A stretch of 64,000 nucleotides of DNA, taken from assembly GCA_937928085.1 (NCBI GenBank), contig CALFVU010000008.1, forward strand, positions 248,001 through 312,000. Direction: 5' to 3'. The stretch comes from an uncultured bacterium (lineage in GTDB: Bacteria; Spirochaetota; Leptospiria; Leptospirales; Leptonemataceae). Positions 44,401-54,160 of this stretch are shown one piece after another. The notes beneath the pieces were generated by a model. The model had not been told where the DNA came from and did no database searches. It saw nothing but the letters and a program-made list of their open reading frames with translations. A program made the translations under genes and the position numbers. How positions within the stretch are numbered: position 1 is the stretch's first letter; every line of letters starts with the position of its first letter.

Positions 44401-47400
44401 TCTAATTCAGAAATCGTTTTATTAACTAATTCATTTTTTGGAAAGATAGGAATTAAAAAGAAAATCTTATGAAGTATAAAAAATCTATATTTTTCTTTAA
44501 TATCAATTGCCATTTTATATTGTTTTTCTTCTATAAGAGAAATAATATATCGATGAACAAAATCTTTATAAGAAAAAATATCTTCTATAAAAATTAATGA
44601 GAACTCTAACTTATCAAAAGCCTTCTTATAATAAAAAGAAGCCTCTTTAAATTCTTGTCTAAAAAAATGATAATCTCCTCTAATTTTATATAATTCAATA
44701 TATTCTTTAAAGAGCTCATAATCTATAATTTCTTGATATAATGTTTCCCATTCTTTTATAAAAGTATTATACAAGGGATGATTGGAAAATAAGAAGATAG
44801 TTTTTAAATAGTTTAGATAAACTCTAAAATAAGATACATCGACTATTTTTTCTTCTTTGTATATATTGATTAGCTTTTTAAATTTTTCTTGTATTGTTTC
44901 TACTGAACTTTTATTTTCGAAATTAAAAAGGGTTATGTAAAGACTCATGATTGCATCAATTGCATAAAATTCTTTTAATTCACTTTCTACTATTTTATTT
45001 AAAATCTCTAAATCAGTTTTTTGGAATTTGTAATTGGGGTTCTCTGTAGTTTTTATTTTTATATATTCATCTTTTCTAAGTTTGAAATAGTTCAGCTTAA
45101 ATTCATATAATTCTTTATAAAATTTTGAAAGTTTCTTTAATAAATTTATATCAATTTCTTTATGATCAGAATTTAATTTTTTTTCAATTTCATAAAAAAG
45201 AACTACAAAAATATTTTTAAAATTACTATAATAATCTTTTGTAAAGTTATTCTTAAGTGCAAATTGATAAGCTAAATCAAAATGTTTTATAGATTCTTCG
45301 AAATTGTCTAAATAAAAATAAATAGTTCCTTCTTGATTTAATAAACTAACATATGATTCTTTTCCTAAAAAAACATCTAAATCTTTTTTTTCTATAACTT
45401 TCTTTTTTTCTTTTATGATTTCCAGTGTATTTATATAATCATTTTGTTTTTTATATAGATTTTGCAAAATACCTAAAGAAATATTATAACTTCGTAAGCT
45501 AGAAATCTCATCCGGAATCCTACTATTTCCAAATATCGCGAAATCTTCATTAAAATTAATAAATAATCCTAAAAATCTACCTCCTACTGTTTGTGGTAAA
45601 AATTTATCATCATTTCGATTTAATCCTAAATTTTCCGCTTCTTTAAGTGCTAAAGTTGCATAATGAAGTGCATTTTTATAGTCTTTAATATTCAGAAAAT
45701 TAAGAGCTAAAGTATTGTAAACGTTATAACTTTTAATTTCTTTCGTATTTTGTATAAATTGTATTGCTTCTTTTAAATCTAAAATTGCACTAGAAAATTC
45801 TTGGTTATAATATTTACATAAAGAACGTAAAATTAAAATTGATGCGATCTGAGATTGTAAATTTAAGAGATCTTCAGAACTTTTTATATATTCTGATTTC
45901 TCTTGATGTATCTGAGAGTTTATAGAATTGAATTTTTTTTCTTCTTCTTTATAAAATTCATAAAATATTTGGTATGCTATATCAATCAATTTTATAGCCT
46001 CAGTGAACTTTGACTCGTAGTAATTTGATTTAGCATAATAGTAGTAAAATAATCCTTTTTCTAAACTGTTAGAATCAAAAATTAATTTCGTTTCGACATT
46101 ACGGAAAAATTCAATTGCTTTTTTATAATTCATTATCTTATAATGATTTAAAGCAAGACTTAAATAAATTTCATTAGAAATAGGTAGATTTAAGAGCTTT
46201 CGCAGAAATAGAGTATTCTCTAACAATACAATATTTCTTTCGTATAGTCTTTTTGGAAAAATATTTGAATATAGTGTCCTATAAAAAATTCCATCAGTTA
46301 ATTTTTTTGGACTTCGTTTTGTTAAATACCGAAAAGTTCTATCAATAAAACCCGGTGGATTCAAGATATTTTTTTCCTTTCTAGTATCGATATAACTATA
46401 CAAGTAAGCTAATAATAAGCTGGCATCTTCGTTGGTGGGGTCTAAAGATAGTATATATAACAATTGATTTTCTGCTTCTTTAAGATCCAACAGTATGTTT
46501 CTTTTTCTTTTTATTAGTTCATCATTCGAAATAGAAAAACCTTTTAAAAATAAAGAATCATAAAATTTTTCTCTTTCTATAGATTTTTGAATTAACGTGT
46601 AAGCATGCCCATACAATAAAGAAAATTCCAAATTCTCTTGAGCTAACTGGGAAGCAACTTCTCTATAACCATAAAGCAAATCATTAAAAATCGTTCCTTC
46701 GAAAGGATCTTTTTCTACTAAAAGATTGGTTAGTTCTTTTTTTGTAATTAAAAAAGCAGTTTTTTCTTGCCATTCTAATAGATTTTTAAATCTTTCTACA
46801 GCTAAATCAACTTTTAATCTATGGTAATAATTTGACCATTTTTGATGAAAATCTAGAAAAATTTCAGAAAGATGAACATTAACAAATAAAATATTGATTA
46901 AATTTGCATAAGCATAGCTGGAAAGATACATTAGCTGTGTACTTTCGAAGAGTAAGTCTACTGGAATCTTTCTACTGCTTTTGGATAGGTAAGGTTCAAG
47001 ATTTTTACAAAGATTTGCGTATCGAATTTCATATTCTAAATAGTTATAATCATCAATTAACTTCCCAGCTACAGAGTCTGGAGCACAAAATTCTTTTAAA
47101 TTATCAATGTCAATTAAGCTTATTTCTATTATATTTTCTTTTAATAGTAAATTTTCTTTTAGCAAAAAATTTTGTTTAATGTTTTCATATAAATTTTGGG
47201 CTGCAGCTTTGTATTTTTTCACATATTGATTAGAAGATTCAATAATTCCTAGTATTTCTTCTTTGTCTAACTCAATCCCTAAATCTTTTTTATACGAGTT
47301 TATAAATTCATTTCTTGCATTTAATAATTCTTTTTCTAAATTGAACTTTTTTAAAATTTCTATCTTAAGTTTTAATGTTTTTAATTTTAAAAATCGTAAG

Positions 47401-49283
47401 TATTCCTTAAACTGATTGCGAATTGAGTTTTCTATGCTGTTTAAAATTTCCAGGGATTGATTTAGATTTCCTGCACTATAAAACTTTTCTGCTTTAAAGT
47501 ATAAAACGAAATTTTTCAATAAATCAAGCTGTACTATATTATATAATTTCTCCAATTCTAGAATACTTTTTTTTGAAAATTCTAACTCTATAAGAGAAGT
47601 AATTGTAAGTAAATTTTTTGTATTGTTGTGAATCGCTGTAACTAAAAAACTTTCATTCCATTTGTTTTTGTCTTCCTTCTCTTTATAAAACTGATAAAGA
47701 AATTGATATAGAGCTACTTGATGGTTTAGGATAAAATCTTTGGAAATTTTATTAAAAAAGGTGATAGATAAATCTCGATTAACATTCCATAGAATAGTAC
47801 CTACTTTAAAGTAAAAATGATCTTTTTGCTTTAAATTTTTTACATTTAGTATTTCTTCGTAAAATTGGATTTTTTTTATGTTAATATTTTTTTGTTTTTC
47901 CATTTTTCTTAATTCATAAGAAATTTCTAAAAAAGGATTTTCTTTTTTTCTACTTTCAAATAATTGAAAGTAATATGATTGATAATCATCTTTTTTTTGA
48001 TTTCTTAAATAAGAATGAATATCGTATAAAATTTCTCCTTCTATATTCACAAAATCTTCATGATTTGCAAAGTATTCGAAGACTTTTTGTAAAGAAAAAA
48101 AATATAAATCTGAATTCTCTAAACTTTTGGAATACTCGTATTGTTCATACGGATCCCCTTTTTTGGGGATATTACCCTCGTAAGTAGTAAGAAAAATATC
48201 TTTTTCTTTATATGTATCAGAAATATAAATGATATTATTTTTTAAGAATGTTGAGGATTCGTATTGATAAATTACATTTTTTGTTATAAGGATTTGGGAA
48301 ATCAAATTTCCTTCTAAATCTAAAGAAACTAAAATACCATGATCAAATTCATCTAATAGTAAATTACCATTAGTATCTTTAGAAATATAAATTGCAAATA
48401 ATTTTGAATAGTCGGGACTTATTTTTGGTTTTAAGAATAATCCAGGTAAAGATTGATTCAATACTTTAGGAGTTAAAATTTGGATTTGATTATTTTTTAG
48501 ATAAAGCACTCCTATTTTTGATTGAATTTTGTAATCTTCCATCAAATTAAAAGTAATATAATTATCTTTAAGAGAGGGATAGTAAATTTCTTGTTCGAAT
48601 ACAACTTCAGGCTTGCCTGATGGCATTTTATTTTTTAAAGGTAATCTCCATAATAGAAATCGATTCGTACAACGATTGGAAAGATAAAAAAGTTGTTTAC
48701 CATCAGAGCTTAACATCGGAAATATTTCTGCAAATTTTCCTTTACAATTAATTTCATTATTCTTTTCGAAATAAGATTCGATAAATTCTGATATGTTGAT
48801 AGATACATTCCAATAATTAAATTGTTGTTGCTTGTTGATATATAATTTAAAAATTTCTTCAGGGTTTAAAGAAACTAAATATATATCTCCATTTAAATCT
48901 TGATCATATGATTCATAAGCTAATAAATAGTTTTTTGAATCAATCTTTCTTAAAATAGGATTTTTCTGAATTGTGGGATGTTCAATAATTTTTAATTTTA
49001 ATATAGTATTTAGATCCCTTAAAAAAATATCTAAGTTGCCATCAATATCAGAAGAATAAACTAAATAACCATCTTCTGTTACAGAAAAACTATCTTCCTC
49101 ACTTGGCTGAATTACAATAGGGAAATGAGCTAAAGATTTTGTTTTACCATACTTTTCGAAAATTTTTTCGTAATTATATGTGGGAATTTTTTTAATAGGG
49201 GGAGTATAGCAATTTAATAAATAAAATATATAAAAAAAAATTATAAATTGAAATAATTTATTTATACCATCCCTTTTTTTCAT
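41466..49283 (-). CDS. Giant lipoprotein: propeller, TPR array and CHAT-like segments
   Basis: About 2605 residues. GGAGG at 49292-49288 selects the ATG at 49283 (MKKRDGINKLFQF), giving a signal peptide with lipobox LLNC. Residues about 55-370 show TolB/PD40-like propeller blades (SVTEDGYLVYSSDIDGNLDI, YLLAYESYDQDLNGDIYL, FPMLSSDGKQLFYLS). A very long TPR/helical-repeat region follows (about 400-1700). Near residues 1690-1900 (counted from the longer frame) the text resembles a CHAT protease-like domain (FLYLFSHQNKIYCISV, VIIPDENIYKF, SHFGIL). Further helical repeats lead to a second CHAT-like end (about 2360-2619: NSPFLFLNFVNIFFDN and LLLKPFIQSFVE). Catalytic His/Cys pairs are not clearly kept. 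Probably an envelope scaffold. It overlaps the upstream lipoprotein gene by 26 nt. Confidence 0.68.
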   Translation of the reverse strand: MKKRDGINKLFQFIIFFYIFYLLNCYTPPIKKIPTYNYEKIFEKYGKTKSLAHFPIVIQPSEEDSFSVTEDGYLVYSSDIDGNLDIFLRDLNTILKLKIIEHPTIQKNPILRKIDSKNYLLAYESYDQDLNGDIYLVSLNPEEIFKLYINKQQQFNYWNVSINISEFIESYFEKNNEINCKGKFAEIFPMLSSDGKQLFYLSNRCTNRFLLWRLPLKNKMPSGKPEVVFEQEIYYPSLKDNYITFNLMEDYKIQSKIGVLYLKNNQIQILTPKVLNQSLPGLFLKPKISPDYSKLFAIYISKDTNGNLLLDEFDHGILVSLDLEGNLISQILITKNVIYQYESSTFLKNNIIYISDTYKEKDIFLTTYEGNIPKKGDPYEQYEYSKSLENSDLYFFSLQKVFEYFANHEDFVNIEGEILYDIHSYLRNQKKDDYQSYYFQLFESRKKENPFLEISYELRKMEKQKNINIKKIQFYEEILNVKNLKQKDHFYFKVGTILWNVNRDLSITFFNKISKDFILNHQVALYQFLYQFYKEKEDKNKWNESFLVTAIHNNTKNLLTITSLIELEFSKKSILELEKLYNIVQLDLLKNFVLYFKAEKFYSAGNLNQSLEILNSIENSIRNQFKEYLRFLKLKTLKLKIEILKKFNLEKELLNARNEFINSYKKDLGIELDKEEILGIIESSNQYVKKYKAAAQNLYENIKQNFLLKENLLLKENIIEISLIDIDNLKEFCAPDSVAGKLIDDYNYLEYEIRYANLCKNLEPYLSKSSRKIPVDLLFESTQLMYLSSYAYANLINILFVNVHLSEIFLDFHQKWSNYYHRLKVDLAVERFKNLLEWQEKTAFLITKKELTNLLVEKDPFEGTIFNDLLYGYREVASQLAQENLEFSLLYGHAYTLIQKSIEREKFYDSLFLKGFSISNDELIKRKRNILLDLKEAENQLLYILSLDPTNEDASLLLAYLYSYIDTRKEKNILNPPGFIDRTFRYLTKRSPKKLTDGIFYRTLYSNIFPKRLYERNIVLLENTLFLRKLLNLPISNEIYLSLALNHYKIMNYKKAIEFFRNVETKLIFDSNSLEKGLFYYYYAKSNYYESKFTEAIKLIDIAYQIFYEFYKEEEKKFNSINSQIHQEKSEYIKSSEDLLNLQSQIASILILRSLCKYYNQEFSSAILDLKEAIQFIQNTKEIKSYNVYNTLALNFLNIKDYKNALHYATLALKEAENLGLNRNDDKFLPQTVGGRFLGLFINFNEDFAIFGNSRIPDEISSLRSYNISLGILQNLYKKQNDYINTLEIIKEKKKVIEKKDLDVFLGKESYVSLLNQEGTIYFYLDNFEESIKHFDLAYQFALKNNFTKDYYSNFKNIFVVLFYEIEKKLNSDHKEIDINLLKKLSKFYKELYEFKLNYFKLRKDEYIKIKTTENPNYKFQKTDLEILNKIVESELKEFYAIDAIMSLYITLFNFENKSSVETIQEKFKKLINIYKEEKIVDVSYFRVYLNYLKTIFLFSNHPLYNTFIKEWETLYQEIIDYELFKEYIELYKIRGDYHFFRQEFKEASFYYKKAFDKLEFSLIFIEDIFSYKDFVHRYIISLIEEKQYKMAIDIKEKYRFFILHKIFFLIPIFPKNELVNKTISELESNIELIKQLKQKEIQKRFEKKSTKLEKEQIQKLTFKIDQLKQELAKYFLNFKDYLYFDIHYFNKVNPEIEFLYLFSHQNKIYCISVYNKEIRSCNFDKNLISYTFKSKELVIIPDENIYKFNLKEVITYFKTQYVVLRNSITNSIPVFIDTKRKLIKVQDKHYWNFDIDPIVEKWLIKNQKILSLPLILSNRENGIGQYFFEPPIYSKVKLIKEKDSPDSYDTIWILYDVYSHFGILTFEDHNDYIWGVLPISKNELTKDLKEYSQEFFEKGLKIYHKNPKLGLKYFLRSYTISQENTTLIYILSCLILSANPEIELILDQFYKQIKQKATKKDLILYYKEIIYSILKTNNNLNLTKIIELYKKDLPTISTTYLENTIFVLNELKKQQPDFKKIETIIYNNQYETYLTEIIAESLYHHSAYYLSNELLTKAKLYTQTFSKNQISLYFLNKIQKLNLQNIQDEDFLFVISKNFDLIINKIKNQNEILNSRPKITLYQVLKEKYENSSFMLENIDCDRIDCSKLNDFEKKILFRFLLDSIPYDSYLIAKKNLLYLLKDFYNTSCIKGNIYLSMVIKTYVIDQDYSTAFEFYKNFSNYYKCILKLKESEFYIQDIFFSLSILRALNYKISDSLILELAAYKKNFSDFVSYLLQILNVPRDDVIQIFRNINWRIIPDEYQVQVYDIILNRLINEKDYENFQNFAFYRENRYKNIQNKRKELQNFLKPDELWINIIDLNSKFYICDIRSLCTESSLSSQKLKKTLNRFFYESHYFNTISVDLEELSDFYSKLYITEDNTKDKIRYYWLSGIHKYHPILYKTHSFFVLDPTTFEMKKNEFYISQNYRLQLQDFEEIHFDNQFKSHLRILIDLKNISSNQNKVIYITQKELPNSIVLLTIHKKQFEKPFLDQENWNINPKIKSGIVYFKLNSPFLFLNFVNIFFDNQNLPIKEKLNRIYKEMSLKYPANKEYLLLKPFIQSFVE

Positions 49284-49854
49284 CGTACCTCCATCCATTA
49301 AATTGAAATGTATTTTTATAATCATCTAAAAACTGTTGTGCTAAAATAACTTCTTTTGTTTTTAAATACTCATAAACTTTATCTTTCGAAGAATTCATGA
49401 CTTTTGTTAATTGTATAGCAATTTCTAAGTATTTTTTTTCTGTTATGTTTCGAAAATGATCGGGAAGAACTAAAAAATCACCATATTGATTCATACCTAT
49501 ATAATTTTTGAACATTAAAAAATCTATTGTAGTTTTGTATAAAACTATTGTTTCAATTTCTGTTTTGATGTTTCTATCTTCTCTTATTTGCTCAAAAGAG
49601 TAGGGTGGTACATAATTGGGTAGTAAAATAATCCAGCCCTCAGGTATTAACTCAGTTCTTTCTCCTATGATTTGTTTTTCTAAGATTGTTTTCTCAGTAG
49701 TAAGTGTAATAGGAGGAATATCTACGGAAATACAACTTTTATCAAAGATCCAGCTCAGTAAAGGATTCTCTAATGGATTAAGTGTTTGTTTTACGGTAGC
49801 ACAATAAAAATGAAAAATTGCGAACAAAAAAATAAACAATACTTTGATTTTCAT
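49258..49854 (-). CDS. Small lipoprotein upstream of the giant protein
   Basis: This 198-residue protein has a signal peptide and lipobox-like HFYC (Cys18). The mature part has a beta-rich region (about 40-110) and a helical C-terminus ending GWRYDEKKGWYK. No family is recognised. It is placed 4 nt after the AsmA-like gene and overlaps the giant lipoprotein start by 26 nt, so the three are very likely one transcript and perhaps one envelope complex. Confidence 0.65.
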   Translation of the reverse strand: MKIKVLFIFLFAIFHFYCATVKQTLNPLENPLLSWIFDKSCISVDIPPITLTTEKTILEKQIIGERTELIPEGWIILLPNYVPPYSFEQIREDRNIKTEIETIVLYKTTIDFLMFKNYIGMNQYGDFLVLPDHFRNITEKKYLEIAIQLTKVMNSSKDKVYEYLKTKEVILAQQFLDDYKNTFQFNGWRYDEKKGWYK

Positions 49855-49858
49855 ACTC

Positions 49859-52800
49859 TTACCTCATTGTTTGAATTTCTTCTTCGCTTTTTTTTAGAAA
49901 CTCTGCTAGAGGTATTCTCTCTTGTTTGATTTCTTCGCTTTCTGGTTGTATAATTTTTGAAAGAGAAAACAATCCTCGGTTTTGTACTCTAATATTCGAA
50001 TAAACCAAACCATTGATTAATTCTAAATCAATACTTTTAATGATTAAAGTATTATTTACAGTGATAGCAATAATTGAGGGAGCGATTATCCTTACTAAAA
50101 ATCCAGCAAAATCTTTACTAATTTGATATATAGAAACATTAATAAAAGTGTTTCGAATTATATCAGAAAAATTTTGAATTCTAAAGTAAACAAAAGAACT
50201 TATCACACCTTTAAAAATACTTTCTGCTTTGGGAAATAAAGAATTTAGATCAAAATTGATAATATTAAGATTTCCTTCTAATTCTAAATGTTTTGGGTCA
50301 AAATCACTTAAATTAAAATAAAAATTTTTTAACATAATTGTCCCATTTTGATTTTGTCCAAAGTACGAAAATAATTCTAAATAAGGAATCCATATTATAT
50401 TGTTTTTTATTTCTATAAAACCTTCAAGAGCATTTTTTTCTTTGCTTCCTAAAAAATAAAAACCTTCTGCAAAATACAAATTATCTAAACTATAATTTGA
50501 TCGAATTCCTTCAATTAAAAAATTTTTATTTGGAATTTTAAGTATATCTTTAGAATGATACGAAATAAAAGTTTGTTGATTTAGTTCTAAAGAAAATGGT
50601 AATTTTAAACTAGCATTTAGAATCTCGAAATATTTACAAAGATTTTTATTTTGTTTGTCACATTCTTGTACAAATTTTGTAGATAAGTTTTCTAAGATAA
50701 GATTGCCCTGAGTTGTATTTCCAAATAAATGTACTTCAAGTAAAATTCTTCCTTTAAGAAAAAGGTTTTTGTAAATTTCTAAATATTGTGGATATTGATA
50801 TTGCAAAAACAATTTTAAGTCTGGATTCCAATGATTCTTTTTTTCTACTCTGCCTTTTATTTTTAAAATTATTGAATTATACCATCCCTCAAGAGAAAGC
50901 AAATGAATAATCATTCTTTTTGGATCCTGGCTTATATTCGTTTTTATAAAGATTACATCTTTGTGTAGTGAAGGAAGTTTTAAAGCTAAATTTAACAAAT
51001 AAGAATTTTGATTTCCAAATTCTAATTCAAAATTTCCGATTAAATTTACTCCTTGTTCTAAAAAGTTTTTATAAGAATTTATGGTTTCTTTTAAGTTGTT
51101 TGGTAGATGTTCATATAATGTAGTATAGTGGATTTGTAAGTTATTCAGTTGTATGGAATATTTGCTTAGATGTTTTCCAAAAAAAAGTTTTGTATTTCCC
51201 GAAATTTCTAAAATAGGATTTTCTTTATTAAGCTTTTGCAAAGATAATTCTTGAATTTCAATTTGCAAATTTGTAGAATTGAAAAACTCTACAAGACCAT
51301 TTCCTTTTAAATTAGTTAGAAAAGGCTTGGATGCATAATTATCTAAAAAAAATTGAGTGTTTTGTAATCCAGCATCCAAATGAAACTGGATTTGATTGAG
51401 TTCTAAATTCGAATTGATCAATACACTTCCATTTAAATAACCCCTTAGATGAGGTTCTAAAAACATTCCTAAGTTAAATTGAGAGACACTTAAATAAATA
51501 TTGATTTGTTTTTCGATATTTCCTTTTAAATTGATCAAAGCTTGATTATACAATAAAGATAAGTTTTTAAGTTGTAATTCTCTGATAATACCAAAAGCTA
51601 TTTTTTCTTCTTGTGTTTCTTTTGGTGATTCTTCGTATAAGAAAGATAGAGGTTTTTTTAAATTTAAAGTACTTTCTATCTCTAATTGTAGTTGATTGAT
51701 TTGATGTTCATTAAATCGAAACAAATCTGAGTTTAAATATATTTTTGTTTTAAGCTCAGATAATTTACCTTTAAAGAAAAGCTCTTTTAAAAATAAATTG
51801 CCTTTTAAAAAAATAGTATTATTTGTAATCAAGTTAAGAATATTTCCATAGATATCAAGAGAAAACATTTTTACTTGATCTTTTTGTTGTTCTAGTTCTA
51901 GAAACCAGTCATCTTCAATTTTTTTAAATATACCTTTTAAAAAAAAAAGATAGCCGCTTTCATTTTTTAAAGAAATTTCTTGTATTAGAAATTCATTTGT
52001 TTCTTGTAAGTAATCTATTTTACAATTTAATTCTGTAGAGAGAGAAATAATTTTTTTGTTTTTAGAAAAATTCAAACCATTTGTATTGAGTATGATATCA
52101 CTTATAAATTTTAAGTTTTCTTCAGATGCTTTGATAAGGTTTATACTAACTATTGGAGAACCGGTGATGGTTTCATTTTTTTGATAAGTCAAAAAAAACT
52201 TTTGTTTAGGATTTATATAAATTAAAAAATCATCTAACAGGTTTAAAAGGTTTGTGTTGAAAGGTATTTCTTTAAAACTTTTTGTAATAACACCCAGAAC
52301 AAAAGAAAGCTCTTTAATTTCTAATAACTCTAAGATTGTACTTTTTTTTTGTTCAATCGTTTCGATTTTGTAAGTAAATTCTAAGTTTTTTATATTCAAA
52401 TAAGCATAAAATTTTAATGGTAGATAGGTTTTGATCTTCTCAGGTATAGGTTCTTGTGGTTTTTCTGTTTCTTCGTAGACTTTTGGAAGTAAGCTTTCGT
52501 AATTCCAGCGTTGATTTTTTTGGATGATATAAATTTTAGGTTCTTCCACAGTGAATTCTCGGATTCCGATATGTCCTAAGAAAAAACCTGGCAAAAAATA
52601 CAATAATTTTATTTTTTTAGCTAAAATAATAGGTTCGTGAGTGATGTTGTCAAAAATCATTAAGTTTTGTATTTCAAATCCAGTAAATATACTCGATTTT
52701 GTTATCGAAAACTTTATTTCCAAATCTTTTGTAGTAATCAGTTTAGGAATTAGAATATTTAATAATGTCGGGGAAAAAAAGAACTGATAAGTTAAAACAA

Positions 52801-52864
52801 GAAAAAAAATCAAAAGAATCGTAAATTTTTTCTTTTTTATAATTTCAAACAGCTTATAAAACAC
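49859..52864 (-). CDS. AsmA-like envelope protein
   Basis: This 1001-residue protein has an N-terminal transmembrane helix (about 12-32) and a long beta-rich periplasmic body. The opening (LEIKFSITKSSIFTGFEIQNLMIFD, then ILAKKIKLLYFLPGFF and IREFTVEEPKIYIIQ) follows the AsmA/TamB-type N-terminus, and the C-terminal region has repeated amphipathic strands. AsmA-like proteins form hydrophobic grooves thought to move lipids between membranes. It starts at GTG with no SD; TTGACT lies 35 nt upstream inside the MFS gene end. Downstream are two lipoproteins, pointing to an outer-membrane biogenesis role. Confidence 0.72.
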   Translation of the reverse strand: MFYKLFEIIKKKKFTILLIFFLVLTYQFFFSPTLLNILIPKLITTKDLEIKFSITKSSIFTGFEIQNLMIFDNITHEPIILAKKIKLLYFLPGFFLGHIGIREFTVEEPKIYIIQKNQRWNYESLLPKVYEETEKPQEPIPEKIKTYLPLKFYAYLNIKNLEFTYKIETIEQKKSTILELLEIKELSFVLGVITKSFKEIPFNTNLLNLLDDFLIYINPKQKFFLTYQKNETITGSPIVSINLIKASEENLKFISDIILNTNGLNFSKNKKIISLSTELNCKIDYLQETNEFLIQEISLKNESGYLFFLKGIFKKIEDDWFLELEQQKDQVKMFSLDIYGNILNLITNNTIFLKGNLFLKELFFKGKLSELKTKIYLNSDLFRFNEHQINQLQLEIESTLNLKKPLSFLYEESPKETQEEKIAFGIIRELQLKNLSLLYNQALINLKGNIEKQINIYLSVSQFNLGMFLEPHLRGYLNGSVLINSNLELNQIQFHLDAGLQNTQFFLDNYASKPFLTNLKGNGLVEFFNSTNLQIEIQELSLQKLNKENPILEISGNTKLFFGKHLSKYSIQLNNLQIHYTTLYEHLPNNLKETINSYKNFLEQGVNLIGNFELEFGNQNSYLLNLALKLPSLHKDVIFIKTNISQDPKRMIIHLLSLEGWYNSIILKIKGRVEKKNHWNPDLKLFLQYQYPQYLEIYKNLFLKGRILLEVHLFGNTTQGNLILENLSTKFVQECDKQNKNLCKYFEILNASLKLPFSLELNQQTFISYHSKDILKIPNKNFLIEGIRSNYSLDNLYFAEGFYFLGSKEKNALEGFIEIKNNIIWIPYLELFSYFGQNQNGTIMLKNFYFNLSDFDPKHLELEGNLNIINFDLNSLFPKAESIFKGVISSFVYFRIQNFSDIIRNTFINVSIYQISKDFAGFLVRIIAPSIIAITVNNTLIIKSIDLELINGLVYSNIRVQNRGLFSLSKIIQPESEEIKQERIPLAEFLKKSEEEIQTMR

Positions 52865-52882
52865 GAAACCTATAAATTTTTT

Positions 52883-54094
52883 TTAAAATAACAAGTCAAT
52901 TTTTTTGTTAAGTAATATTATTAAAAACAAAATAAAAAATATACTAAAAGAAATAAAAAAAAGAACTGAATATCCTAAGTTTGAATTTAAGATATGTAAA
53001 ATATTTCCATAGATTAGATTTCCTGTGATAGAACCCAATGATAAAGAAACAATCATAAAAATTCCAAAAGCTGTCCCAAAATATTGTTCCGGAAATTTTT
53101 TATGAAAAAAATAAATACTACCAGCCATATAACCTGTAAAATGAATTCCATGTAATAGTTGTGTAAGAATAATCCATTGATTGGATTCAAAAAATTGTAT
53201 ATTTAGAAACATTAAGAAAAATCTTAAAAAACCCGCAAGCAAAGAGCTGAGAAAAATTGTTTTCATTCCAAACTGATACAATAATATTTGACTTTTATAA
53301 AAAAAAGGTATTTCTAAAAGTACTGCAATGATCCAGCTTAGATAAACAAATTTCATTCCACCTAAAAGAAAAAAATATCTTCCTAAATAAAAATCCACGA
53401 TTTGATATGCAAGATGATAAAAAAAAGACAATAATAAAAAAATATAAATTTTTTGCTTTACAATTATATCCATTACTTCTTTAAAATAATAATGAGATTG
53501 TGATTTTCGATTTACGGGAAGTATTCGAATAATGAGCATCAAAGTGAATATGTGGAATAAAGAACTATACTGAGCTCCTCTACTTAAAACGATCTCTAAT
53601 GATACGTTTTTAGACAAAAAAAACGATTCTAAAATATACATTAAAGACTGAATTGCTAAAAAACCTAAAGTTCCAGCGGAACGGCTAATGGAAAATCCAT
53701 GGTATTCAATTTTTTCTAAAGTAGCTATTTGGAGTATTTGAATTAAAGCAGCGAATAAAAAGCGAACTAAACCAGAACAAATAAGCACTACCCAGAAAGT
53801 TTGATGATGATCAAAAAGGAGGTACTGGGTTGGGAATAAAAATATACTAAATAAAATTCCATAAACTTTTAATTTTTTTGTTTTATCAGAAATCCAACCT
53901 GCAAAAAAATAACCTAAAGGATATGATATCTGACCACTTAAGAAAATCAAATAAGAGCTTTCTTTAAATTTTTGTAATATATAAGGACTTAGCGAAACAA
54001 AATAAGCTCCCAATCCTAAATAACAAATAAAATATAATCCATAAAACCAAAAATAGAGTTTCCACTTCTTATTATTAAAAAAAGTAAAATTCAT
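52883..54094 (-). CDS. MFS transporter
   Basis: This 403-residue protein has about 12 hydrophobic helices, a short central loop near residue 200 (NRKSQSHYYFKEV) and the cytoplasmic GWISDKTKKLK motif between helices 2 and 3 typical of MFS carriers. The style resembles the nucleoside/sugar:H+ symporter subgroup, but the substrate is unknown. It is divergent from the nitronate monooxygenase-like gene and ends 18 nt before the AsmA-like gene, so it may lead that operon. Confidence 0.85.
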   Translation of the reverse strand: MNFTFFNNKKWKLYFWFYGLYFICYLGLGAYFVSLSPYILQKFKESSYLIFLSGQISYPLGYFFAGWISDKTKKLKVYGILFSIFLFPTQYLLFDHHQTFWVVLICSGLVRFLFAALIQILQIATLEKIEYHGFSISRSAGTLGFLAIQSLMYILESFFLSKNVSLEIVLSRGAQYSSLFHIFTLMLIIRILPVNRKSQSHYYFKEVMDIIVKQKIYIFLLLSFFYHLAYQIVDFYLGRYFFLLGGMKFVYLSWIIAVLLEIPFFYKSQILLYQFGMKTIFLSSLLAGFLRFFLMFLNIQFFESNQWIILTQLLHGIHFTGYMAGSIYFFHKKFPEQYFGTAFGIFMIVSLSLGSITGNLIYGNILHILNSNLGYSVLFFISFSIFFILFLIILLNKKIDLLF

Positions 54095-54160
54095 ATTGAC
54101 ACAAAAATCAATTTTTAAACATTGTTTTTGTCCAATTTTTTTTATGGAGTTAGAAATAAC

